Made by a program: the position numbers and the translations under genes. From VGOB01 sp034435315 (GTDB lineage Bacteria > Chloroflexota > Anaerolineae > UBA4142): 12,301 nucleotides of DNA. The stretch spans positions 1 to 12,301 of the forward strand of contig DAOTYB010000169.1 of the NCBI GenBank assembly GCA_034435315.1. Reading direction: 5' to 3'. Positions within the stretch are counted from its first letter, which is position 1. Each line of letters opens with the position of its first letter. Below the pieces are notes generated by a model that had not been told where the DNA came from, did not search any database, and saw only the letters and a program-made list of their open reading frames with translations. Positions 1-6,455 of this stretch are shown here, one piece after another.

Positions 1-6
1 AAATAG

Positions 7-168
7 CCCCACCCCCTGGCCCCCTCCCCACGCCGCTCTGCGGCGTGGGGAGGGGGAAACAAGAGGGGTGTGGAAGGGCGGCGAAGCCGCCCGTCCACAC
101 CCCTTCTCCCATCTCCCCCTGCTCTCCCCGCTTTGCGGGGAGAGCAGGGGGCAGGGGGATGAGAGGGG
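7..168. repeat. GC-rich element with three consecutive hairpins
   Basis: Three strong palindromes lie in a row. Hairpin 1 pairs 20-35 with 41-56 (16 bp, perfect, loop CTCTG). Hairpin 2 pairs 65-74 with 94-103 and 76-82 with 86-92, with one mismatch (75/93) and loop GAA. Hairpin 3 pairs 115-131 with 135-151 (17 bp, perfect, loop TTT). Outer flanks are also roughly complementary: 12-25 against 145-158, differing by one base in a G run. The nested symmetry resembles a REP- or MITE-like intergenic element. No U-tract follows any hairpin, so it is not a standard terminator. It has no coding capacity I can support. Confidence 0.75.
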
Positions 169-170
169 TT

Positions 171-285
171 ATCCCGCAAGAGGCGAAAGATTTTTCGCTC
201 GTACAACGATGGCGAAACAACCAGCACCGTAACCTTCCGATGGTGGAAAAGACTTTTACACACCTACTTGTCAGGAGGAATACCT
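171..285 (+). promoter_or_regulatory. Leader region upstream of the corrinoid protein gene
   Basis: This 115-base stretch carries no gene I can support. Visible features are a small hairpin (GCGAAA 183-188 with TTTCGC 193-198), a TTCC/GGAA dyad (235-238 and 245-248), and an ideal Shine-Dalgarno AGGAGG at 273-278. The promoter is expected here or further upstream, but I see no convincing -35/-10 pair. I see no recognisable cobalamin riboswitch. Confidence 0.35.
273..278 (+). promoter_or_regulatory. Shine-Dalgarno deciding the corrinoid protein start
   Basis: AGGAGG lies 7 bases before GTG 286. It favours that start over TTG 268, which would put the site inside the coding sequence. Confidence 0.8.
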
Positions 286-924
286 GTGGCTGTACTCGAT
301 GATCTGCGTCAAAGTGTGATTGAAGGAGATGCTCCCAGAACTCAAACGTTAGTCAAGCAAGCGATGAGTGAAGGCGTGCCTGCCGAGAAAATTCTGAACG
401 ACGCGCTCATCTCCGCGATGACCGAGGTGGGACGTTTGTTTGAGCAGGGCGAGTACTTTGTGCCCGAAATGCTCGTCGCTGCGCGCGCGATGAAAGGTGG
501 TCTAGAACTGTTGCGTCCCGCGCTCCTCGCGGCGAATGTGCAGGCGGTCGGCAAAGTGGTGATTGGTACGGTGCAGGGTGATTTGCACGATATTGGCAAG
601 AATCTCGTCGCGATGATGCTTGAAGGCGCTGGATTTGAAATTATTGATTTGGGTACGGATGTGGCGCCAGAAAAATTCGTGGAGGCAGTCAAAACGCACC
701 AGCCCCACTTTGTCGCAATGTCCGCGCTTTTGACGACCACCATGCCAAAAATGAAAACGACGATTGACGCGTTGAAAGCGGCAGGAGTACGTAACTCGGT
801 CAAAGTGATGGTGGGTGGTGCGCCCGTGACGGAAAAGTACGCTCAGGACATTGGCGCTGACCTCTACGCGCCCGATGCTTCGTCGGCTGCCGCGCGCGCC
901 AGAGCCGCCTTGCGGAGAAACTGA
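286..924 (+). CDS. Corrinoid-binding methyltransferase carrier protein (MtbC/MttC/MtgC-type)
   Basis: Small cobalamin-binding protein (212 aa) that carries a methyl group on cobalt between a substrate methyltransferase and an acceptor methyltransferase in the cytoplasm. The N-terminal half (about 1-85) is the helical cap domain with the typical LFEQGEYFVPEML stretch. The C-terminal half is the Rossmann-like B12 domain with D99-x-H101-x-x-G104 (His101 is the predicted lower cobalt ligand), Ser146 in AMSALLT, and the GGAPVT motif at 177-182. The start is taken as GTG 286, because AGGAGG at 273-278 sits 7 bases upstream; the TTG at 268 is in frame but precedes that site. Length fits the family. 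The next gene starts 13 bases after the stop, so the two are probably cotranscribed. The methyl donor cannot be deduced from this protein alone. Confidence 0.93.
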   Translation: MAVLDDLRQSVIEGDAPRTQTLVKQAMSEGVPAEKILNDALISAMTEVGRLFEQGEYFVPEMLVAARAMKGGLELLRPALLAANVQAVGKVVIGTVQGDLHDIGKNLVAMMLEGAGFEIIDLGTDVAPEKFVEAVKTHQPHFVAMSALLTTTMPKMKTTIDALKAAGVRNSVKVMVGGAPVTEKYAQDIGADLYAPDASSAAARARAALRRN

Positions 925-937
925 CGGACGACCGCCA

Positions 938-1801
938 ATGGAAACACATCTCTCCTCCAGAACAAAACACGTCATCATCAGTCCCGAACATCCTTTTGTC
1001 ATCATCGGTGAACGCATCAACCCCACGCGCCGCAAGAGTTTGCTCGAATCGCTCGCGCGCGGCGATTTCAGCGTAGCGTTAGAGGAAGCGCAAAAACAAA
1101 TCGCCGCTGGCGCGCACGTTCTCGATGTGAACGCTGGCGTGCCAGATGCGGATGAACCGAAATTGTTGCAAGACCTTGTGTGCGCGCTCGTGCAGGTTGT
1201 TGATGCGCCTCTCTGTTTCGATAGCGCGAATCCAGCCGCGCTCCAGGCTGCGCTCAGCGTGTACGAAGGCAAAGCGCTCATCAACTCGACGACGGGCGAA
1301 GAAAAGATGCTGAACGCGGTGTTGCCACTTGCAGCAAAATATCGCGCGGCGATCATCGGCGTAATCACGGACGATGCCGGTGTGCCTGCCACGCCCGAAG
1401 CGCGTCTTGGCGTTGCGCGCAAAATCGTGCAACGCGCCGCCGATTTTAACATTCCGCGCGAGGATGTGGTGATTGACTGTCTCGCGCTCGCCGTCTGCAC
1501 CGATTCAACCGCCGCGCGCGTCACACTCGACACGATGCGCCTGGTGCAGCAGGAATTGGGAGTGAATCTGTCGCTGGGGGCAAGCAATGTGAGTTTCGGT
1601 TTACCCAATCGCGTCGCGCTCAACACGGCGTACCTCGCGCTGGGCATCGCACGCGGAATGACGGCGGCGATTACCGATCCCACCGTGCCCGAAATCGCCA
1701 CGACGATTCGCGCGTGCGACCTGCTGATGGGTCACGACGAGTATGCGATGCGCTGGATCAAGGCGTATCGCGCGGCGCAAGGCGGAAAACGTAAAACGTG
1801 A
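938..1801 (+). CDS. Pterin-dependent methyltransferase (methyltetrahydrofolate:corrinoid type, AcsE/MtgA-like)
   Basis: TIM-barrel pterin-binding methyltransferase (287 aa) that moves a methyl group between tetrahydrofolate and a corrinoid protein, most likely the one encoded just upstream. Family landmarks in order: VIIGERINPTRR (21-32), LDVNAG (62-67), CFDSAN with Asp95, INSTTGE with Asn116, VIDCLA with Asp180, and the hallmark GASNVSFGLPNR with Asn217. Length matches single-domain AcsE/MtgA proteins. ATG 938 is chosen because it leaves 13 bases after the previous stop; ATG 851 would overlap the corrinoid gene by 74 bases and add an unconserved tail. The Shine-Dalgarno is weak. The last codons (Lys-Arg-Lys-Thr-stop) fall inside a heptamer array that continues downstream. 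Beside a corrinoid carrier and RACo, the likely physiological direction is methyl-corrinoid to THF, but that is inferred. Confidence 0.9.
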   Translation: METHLSSRTKHVIISPEHPFVIIGERINPTRRKSLLESLARGDFSVALEEAQKQIAAGAHVLDVNAGVPDADEPKLLQDLVCALVQVVDAPLCFDSANPAALQAALSVYEGKALINSTTGEEKMLNAVLPLAAKYRAAIIGVITDDAGVPATPEARLGVARKIVQRAADFNIPREDVVIDCLALAVCTDSTAARVTLDTMRLVQQELGVNLSLGASNVSFGLPNRVALNTAYLALGIARGMTAAITDPTVPEIATTIRACDLLMGHDEYAMRWIKAYRAAQGGKRKT

Positions 1802-1892
1802 GGCGCAATGCGCGATGCGTGAGGCGCGATGCGTGAGATACAATGTGGAAGCGTAGAGGATCACGTTTCACGTTTCGCGTTTCACGTTTTAC
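1787..1892. repeat. Heptamer array 1, inverted halves
   Basis: The left half has seven phased 7-mers from 1787 to 1835 fitting A-N-R-C-G-Y-R (AAACGTA, AAACGTG, AGGCGCA, ATGCGCG, ATGCGTG, AGGCGCG, ATGCGTG), then weaker copies to about 1856. The right half, 1861-1888, is TCACGTT, TCACGTT, TCGCGTT, TCACGTT, the reverse complement of the same word. The ends form a perfect 11-bp inverted pair: GTAAAACGTGA at 1791-1801 with TCACGTTTTAC at 1882-1892. The left arm contains the methyltransferase stop codon. Confidence 0.8.
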
Positions 1893-1902
1893 CCGACTCC
1901 TT

Positions 1903-3450
1903 ATGCCGACTCTGACCATCTCCTACGCCGATGAGGTGCACACAATCGAGTGCGCGGCGGGGCAACTCATCGGCGAAATTGTTGCCGCGAGCAGTTTGCC
2001 GCTGGAACAGCCCTGTGCAGGACGCGGCACTTGTGGCAAGTGCAAAGTGATTGCCGAGGGCGCGCTGATGCCGCTGGATGAGGTAGAGCGCGCGCATCTG
2101 TTGGCAGCAGAACGCGCAGCGAATGTGCGCCTCGCGTGTCGCGCGCGCGTGATGGGCGACGCGCGGGTGACGCTGTTGCCGGTCGTCGTTTACTCGAACA
2201 AAATTTTCACGCGCTCGCACGCGTTCCGCACCAACGACGATCCGCTGGGACTGGCGATTGATCTGGGGACGACGACCGTTGCCGCGTTTCTCGTCTCGCT
2301 CCGCACCGGCACTATCTACGCGGGCGCCGGCGCGTTGAATCAACAAGCGATTTTTGGCGCGGATGTGATTGCGCGTCTGGAGGCGGCAACCCGGTATGCC
2401 GATCAACTCGCAGCACTTGCCCAGTCTTCGATTTTTCAAGCCATCGCCGCGCTGCACTTGAGCGCGCGTGTTCGCGCGCGCATCGCGCGTGTAGTCATCG
2501 TGGGCAATACCGCGATGCACCATCTCTTGCTACGTTATCCTGTGCATCAACTGGCGGTCTTGCCATTTCAACCGTACTCGTGTGCCGCGCTGGAGGACGC
2601 GCGCGCGTACTCTGGCAACTTGTTTCCCGAACACGCGCGCGTCGCGTTGCCGCCGCTGATTGGCGGCTTTGTTGGTTCGGATACGACTGCGTGTCTTGCC
2701 GCATTCGATTTTGATCGCGCCGGTGTGCCGATGCTCGCGATAGATCTGGGTACGAACGGTGAAGTGATGGCAACAGATGGCAAGACGATTCTGGTCGCCT
2801 CTACCGCGGCGGGTCCCGCGTTCGAGGGTGTGAACATTTCTTGTGGCACGCGCGCGGTGGATGGCGCGATTGTTGACGCGTGCATCGAGCAAGGCAAGTT
2901 GCGCGTAAAAACCATCGGCAATCGCGCGCCAATCGGGATTGCCGGGTCGGGACTGCTGGCGCTGGTGTATGCGTTGCGTCGCGCGGGTGTGCTTGACGCG
3001 AGTGGGCGATTCAATCGTCACCCAGCGATTGCTGTTGATCGAAGTGAAGGTGTTGCGCGCGTGGTCATCAACGAACGCGTTGCGCTGACGCAAAGAGATG
3101 TTCGCGAATTGCAAAAAGCCAAAGCCGCGATTCGCGTGGCAGCCGAGATGCTCCTGGAGAGACTCTATCTTTCGCCGCGCGCGCTGCAACGCGTCATCCT
3201 CACCGGCGCGTTCGGGAGTCAGTTGAATGTGGAGGCGCTGATGGGTTTGGGCGTTTTGCCTGCGGTGGATCGCGCGCGGATTGAGATGGTGGCGAATGGC
3301 GCGGGGATGGGCGCGGCGCTGTTCTTGAGCGACGACGGTTGGGCGCGTGGCATCGCGCTTGCCGCGCGCGCTCAACACATCGAATTGAATGCCGCGCCCG
3401 ATTTCAACGCGCGTTTTGTCGAGGCATTGCAATTGCAAGAGGGGGAGTGA
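1903..3450 (+). CDS. Reductive activator of corrinoid protein (RACo), ferredoxin plus ASKHA ATPase
   Basis: ATP-dependent electron-transfer protein (515 aa) that reduces inactive Co(II) corrinoid to Co(I). The N-terminal domain (1-95) is a plant-type [2Fe-2S] ferredoxin with C38, C44, C47 and C79 in the CX5CX2CX31C spacing. After a linker comes an ASKHA ATPase: phosphate-1 loop at D120-L-G-T-T-T125, VIVGNTAMHH in the middle, phosphate-2 loop at D281-L-G-T-N-G286, and the C-terminal RACo signature LTGAFGSQLN followed by ALMGLGVLP. ATG 1903 is preferred because the ferredoxin fold begins at MPTLTISY. An in-frame ATG at 1843 would add 20 residues, mostly translated from array 1 (FTFRVSRFTR). No Shine-Dalgarno is visible before 1903. 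The stop overlaps the next start by one base (TGATG). Position after the corrinoid protein and methyltransferase fits the activator role. Confidence 0.92.
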   Translation: MPTLTISYADEVHTIECAAGQLIGEIVAASSLPLEQPCAGRGTCGKCKVIAEGALMPLDEVERAHLLAAERAANVRLACRARVMGDARVTLLPVVVYSNKIFTRSHAFRTNDDPLGLAIDLGTTTVAAFLVSLRTGTIYAGAGALNQQAIFGADVIARLEAATRYADQLAALAQSSIFQAIAALHLSARVRARIARVVIVGNTAMHHLLLRYPVHQLAVLPFQPYSCAALEDARAYSGNLFPEHARVALPPLIGGFVGSDTTACLAAFDFDRAGVPMLAIDLGTNGEVMATDGKTILVASTAAGPAFEGVNISCGTRAVDGAIVDACIEQGKLRVKTIGNRAPIGIAGSGLLALVYALRRAGVLDASGRFNRHPAIAVDRSEGVARVVINERVALTQRDVRELQKAKAAIRVAAEMLLERLYLSPRALQRVILTGAFGSQLNVEALMGLGVLPAVDRARIEMVANGAGMGAALFLSDDGWARGIALAARAQHIELNAAPDFNARFVEALQLQEGE

Positions 3451-3767
3451 TGCCTGCAGTAAAACTGTACGGCAATTTGCGTCGTGCGGCAAGCGCAGCG
3501 CAAGTGGTCATCGCGGGTGACACGGTGGGCGCGGTATTGCAAGCGCTCTGCGCGGACAATGCCGCGCTTGCGGCGGCGATTTTCGATGGCGCGCAATTGC
3601 GCGCGCACCTCCGCGTTCTGGTGAACGGACATGACATTGAACTTGCACAAGGTCTGGACACGCGCGTTCACGCGCATGATCAGATCGCCATCTTTCCACC
3701 GATTGGGGGAGGAAGGTGGAACAGTGTTCAGTGGGCAGTGTTCAGTATTCAGTCCACTGAACACTGA
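3450..3767 (+). CDS. MoaD/ThiS-family sulfur-carrier-like protein with C-terminal extension
   Basis: Small beta-grasp protein (105 aa). The first 88 residues fit MoaD (usual size 80-90): MPAVKLYGNLRR start, VLVNGHDIE in the middle, and DQIAIFPPIGGG at the end. MoaD is the sulfur carrier of molybdopterin synthase and acts through its thiocarboxylated terminal Gly-Gly. Here Gly86-Gly87-Gly88 is followed by 17 residues (89-105), nearly all translated from array 2, whose repeat supplies the stop. As encoded it cannot be C-terminally activated unless trimmed. Its start overlaps the RACo stop, with a purine-rich GAGGGGGAG just before, so translation is probably coupled. Lying before an AOR gene suggests a role in making or loading the tungsto/molybdopterin of that enzyme; other roles for such AOR-linked proteins are possible. 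Confidence 0.78.
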   Translation: MPAVKLYGNLRRAASAAQVVIAGDTVGAVLQALCADNAALAAAIFDGAQLRAHLRVLVNGHDIELAQGLDTRVHAHDQIAIFPPIGGGRWNSVQWAVFSIQSTEH

Positions 3768-3810
3768 ACACTGGACACTGAACACTGGACACTGGACACT
3801 GAACACTGAA
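3722..3810. repeat. Heptamer array 2, near-perfect hairpin
   Basis: The left half (3722-3753) is CAGTGTT, CAGTGGG, CAGTGTT, CAGTATT, CAGT. The right half (3755-3810) is eight phased 7-mers of CACTGAA or CACTGGA. The halves are inverted: 3722-3753 matches the reverse complement of 3756-3787 at 29 of 32 positions, with only CC between them. The array covers the 3' end of the MoaD-like gene and ends 17 bases before the AOR start. Confidence 0.88.
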
Positions 3811-3827
3811 AAACGGAGAATACCATC

Positions 3828-5606
3828 ATGCACGGTTGGATGGGGAAAATTCTGGATATTGATCTCACGCATCGCAGAGTGACGACGCGCGCGCTCGATA
3901 TGGACATTGCGCGGCTCTTTCTGGGCGGACGTGGCTTGGGTGCGCGCTTGCTGTGGGACGAAGTGGGCGCGAAGGTGGAACCGCTTGCGCCGGAAAATGT
4001 TTTGATTTTCGCGGTGGGACCCTTGACAGCGACCGGCTATCAAACGAGTAATCGCTTTACGGTTTCGACCAAAAGCCCACTCACGGGCACGATTCTTGAC
4101 GCGAATTCGGGCGGCTATTGGGGGATGCAATTCAAACGCGCGGGATACGACGCGCTCATCGTGCGCGGACGCGCAGACACGCCGGTGTACATCGAAATCA
4201 AACCCGACGGTGTAACAATCCATAATGCCCAACATCTGTGGGGACAACGCGTGCGCGCGACGACGCAGATGTTGGGGCAGAATAACCACAAGCGTAACGT
4301 GTTGTGCATCGGACCCGCCGGGGAAAATTTGAGTCGCATCGCCGCGATTATGAACGATGGCGCGCGCGCGCTCGCACGTGGAGGTCCTGGCGCGGTGATG
4401 GGGAGCAAGAACCTCAAGGCGATTGTCGTCGAGGGCAAAGAGCGTCCAGAGACTCTCGATCAAGAACTGTTCAAGTTTATGCTGTACGAAACACGCAAAC
4501 TCTTGCGCGCCAGTCCACTGACAAGTCAGGCATTGCCCGAGTTTGGTACCGCCGTGCTGATCAACATCGTCAACGCGATTGGCGCGTTGCCAACGCGCAA
4601 TTTTCAGCAGAGTCAATTTGAAAACGCCGAAGCCATTTCGGGCGAAACGCTCGCCGAAAAATATCTCGTCAAGAACGCCGCTTGCTGGGCGTGTCCGATT
4701 GCGTGCACGCGCATCAGCAAAACAGACAAGGTCGAAGGCGAGGGACCGGAATTTGAAACGACGTGGGCATTTGGCGCGCAGTGCGGCATTGACGACCTTG
4801 CCGCGATCATCGAGGCAAACGCGCTGTGCAACGATCTCGGCTTTGATACGATCTCGGCGGGTTCAACGATTGCGTGCGCGATGGAACTGGCGGAGCGTGG
4901 TTTGCTCGATTCCGATTTGCGCTTTGGGCGCGCGGATTTGCTCGCGCCGACGCTCGAAGCGATGGCGGCGCGACGCGGTCTGGGAGATGATCTGGCAGAA
5001 GGGAGCGCGCGCCTCGCGAAGAAATATGGCGCGCCGGAACTTTCGATGAGCGTGAAAGGTTTAGAGATGCCGGCGTACGATCCGCGCGGGATGCAAGGGC
5101 AGGGCTTGCTGTACGCCACATCGAATCGCGGCGCGTGTCATATGCGCGGGAATATGCTAAGCCTGGAGGTGCTCGGTTTGCCGAAATTGATTGATCGCTT
5201 TCAGGTGCAGGGCAAATCCGCGTTTGTGGTGCTGCATCAAAATTCAGCGGCGGTGATAGATTCGCTCGTGCTGTGCAAGTTTACGAATCTGGCGGTCGCC
5301 GAAGAATATTTTGCGCGCGCGCTGACTGCTGTTACCGGTGTGCCGTACACCACGGGCGACCTGATTCGCGTGGGCGAGCGCGTGTGGAATCTGGAACGCC
5401 TGTATAATTTGCGCGAGGGGTTCACGCGCGCGGACGACACGTTGCCGCCGCGTGTGTTGAACGAAGCCGTGCAAGACGGACCGAGCAAAGGCTGGGTCTC
5501 GCATCTCCAGCCGATGCTCCAGGAGTACTATCGGGTGCGCGGCTGGAACGAGAACGGTGTGCCCACGTCGGGCAAGTTGAAGGAATTGGGGCTGGATTGT
5601 TTGTGA
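3828..5606 (+). CDS. Aldehyde:ferredoxin oxidoreductase (AOR) family protein
   Basis: Tungsten- (or molybdenum-) bis-pterin enzyme of 592 aa, close to the usual AOR length. Members oxidise aldehydes to carboxylic acids in the cytoplasm and reduce ferredoxin. The N-terminal domain shows FLGGRGLGARLLWDE and SPLTGTILDANSGGYWG, typical of the pterin-binding region. The [4Fe-4S] cluster ligands are C286, C289, C293 (CWACPIAC) and C483 in DSLVLCKF. Also present are the EGPEFET motif just after the first cysteines and GACHMRG with His438 near the cofactor site. ATG 3828 follows GGAG at 3815-3818 by 9 bases. Array 2 lies immediately upstream and array 3 begins right after the stop. Substrate is unknown: the neighbouring aldolase suggests a small aldehyde, but the AOR family also includes members with other substrates. 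Confidence 0.92.
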   Translation: MHGWMGKILDIDLTHRRVTTRALDMDIARLFLGGRGLGARLLWDEVGAKVEPLAPENVLIFAVGPLTATGYQTSNRFTVSTKSPLTGTILDANSGGYWGMQFKRAGYDALIVRGRADTPVYIEIKPDGVTIHNAQHLWGQRVRATTQMLGQNNHKRNVLCIGPAGENLSRIAAIMNDGARALARGGPGAVMGSKNLKAIVVEGKERPETLDQELFKFMLYETRKLLRASPLTSQALPEFGTAVLINIVNAIGALPTRNFQQSQFENAEAISGETLAEKYLVKNAACWACPIACTRISKTDKVEGEGPEFETTWAFGAQCGIDDLAAIIEANALCNDLGFDTISAGSTIACAMELAERGLLDSDLRFGRADLLAPTLEAMAARRGLGDDLAEGSARLAKKYGAPELSMSVKGLEMPAYDPRGMQGQGLLYATSNRGACHMRGNMLSLEVLGLPKLIDRFQVQGKSAFVVLHQNSAAVIDSLVLCKFTNLAVAEEYFARALTAVTGVPYTTGDLIRVGERVWNLERLYNLREGFTRADDTLPPRVLNEAVQDGPSKGWVSHLQPMLQEYYRVRGWNENGVPTSGKLKELGLDCL

Positions 5607-5797
5607 GTTGGTTGTTTCGTTGCATCGTTGCTCCGTTGCTTCGTTCGTCGGTTTAATCTTTCGCTGATTGAACGATGCAAACAACGATGCAACAATTCAA
5701 CAAACCAACGATTCAACGAATCAACGATTCAACAAGTCAACGATTCAACAAACCAACGAATCAACGATTCAACAAACCAACGATTTAACGAGTCAAC
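5607..5797. repeat. Octamer array 3, inverted halves
   Basis: The left half (5611-5658) has six phased 8-mers beginning GTT (GTTGTTTC, GTTGCATC, GTTGCTCC, GTTGCTTC, GTTCGTCG, GTTTAATC). The right half has AACGATGC at 5671-5678, a 4-base AAAC, then 14 phased 8-mers from 5683 to 5794 (AACGATTC, AACGAATC, AACAAACC, AACAAGTC and others). The halves are inverted; the centre pairs GTTTAATC 5651-5658 with GATTGAAC 5666-5673 (7 of 8 plus a possible G-U). The right half has no stop codon in any forward frame, giving Asn/Ser/Thr/Gln-rich reading frames of period 8 residues. It abuts the aldolase start. Confidence 0.88.
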
Positions 5798-5801
5798 TAA
5801 A

Positions 5802-6410
5802 ATGGACGAACGCATCTACCAGATGTTTCGCGATATTGGGCGCGATCTGTACGTCGCGGGACTGGTCAGTTCACACGGCGGCAACCTGAGCATTCGCCTG
5901 GGGGATCGTCTGGTCATCAAGCGACGTGGCGCAATGCTCGGACAACTCAAACCGCACGATTTGATTGAGACAGGCATTGAGAAAAACGATAGCGGTGTCG
6001 TGCTTGCCTCGACCGAACTGCTGGTGCATCGCACGATTTACAAGATGACGCCCGCGCTTGCCATCGTTCACTGTCATCCACGCACCGCGATTGCCTTTTC
6101 ACTCTCGCGCGACGAAATCGTGCCGATTGACAACGAGGCATCGTACTTGCTGAAAAAAGTACCTGTTCTTGTGGAAGAGTTTGCCTCGGGCACGCCCGAG
6201 ATGGCGAACAAACTGGCCACCGCGTTGCAACAGTACAAGATTGTGATGTTGCGCGGGCACGGCAGTTTTGCGATTGGACAAACATTAGACGAGGCATTCC
6301 ATTGGTCGTCCACACTCGAAGAATCGTGTCAGATTGCGCTGACAGCCAAACTTATCAACGAGCCGTTCATCGAGTATCGTGGAATGGCGGAAGAGTACAA
6401 AAAGTGGTAG
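5802..6410 (+). CDS. Class II aldolase (L-fuculose-phosphate aldolase family)
   Basis: Zinc-dependent aldolase/adducin-family enzyme (202 aa). Predicted zinc ligands and catalytic residues line up with FucA: Glu72 in STELLVH, His90 and His92 in IVHCHP, and His153 in LRGHGSF; the N-terminal SSHGGNLSIR phosphate-binding motif is also present. Family members split sugar phosphates such as fuculose-1-P, 5-deoxyribulose-1-P or methylthioribulose-1-P into DHAP and an aldehyde. The exact substrate cannot be read from the sequence. Start ATG 5802 gives the normal N-terminus; the reading frame stays open upstream through the octamer array to 5628, but that part is repeat-encoded. No Shine-Dalgarno is visible, since the array reaches the ATG. 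It follows the AOR gene after 195 bases and faces the radical SAM gene convergently across 45 bases. It may feed an aldehyde to the AOR (inference). Confidence 0.88.
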   Translation: MDERIYQMFRDIGRDLYVAGLVSSHGGNLSIRLGDRLVIKRRGAMLGQLKPHDLIETGIEKNDSGVVLASTELLVHRTIYKMTPALAIVHCHPRTAIAFSLSRDEIVPIDNEASYLLKKVPVLVEEFASGTPEMANKLATALQQYKIVMLRGHGSFAIGQTLDEAFHWSSTLEESCQIALTAKLINEPFIEYRGMAEEYKKW

Positions 6411-6455
6411 CCGCGTGTTGGGTGTACAAAACCCCGGCGTCACGATGTCGTGGTG

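Noticed and set aside
171..285. Cobalamin riboswitch upstream of the corrinoid operon
   Set aside because: The region is too short and I see no B12-box-like core; only small unrelated dyads are present.
272..286. CAGG/CCTG pairing over the corrinoid gene ribosome site
   Set aside because: A 4-bp stem is too short to be meaningful without comparative support.
45..302. An 85-codon open frame at the left edge
   Set aside because: It translates the palindromic GC-rich element, has no ribosome site, and overlaps the real corrinoid protein start.
851..937. Longer methyltransferase start at ATG 851
   Set aside because: It would overlap the corrinoid gene by 74 bases and add a tail unlike the family; ATG 938 gives the expected N-terminus.
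3722..5797. Arrays 2 and 3 as a CRISPR
   Set aside because: Units are 7-8 bases with no unique spacers between them, the halves are inverted, and no cas gene is near.
6411..6455. Convergent terminator between the aldolase and radical SAM genes
   Set aside because: Only a 4-5-bp palindrome (6441-6452) and no U-tract of useful length are present; too weak to annotate.
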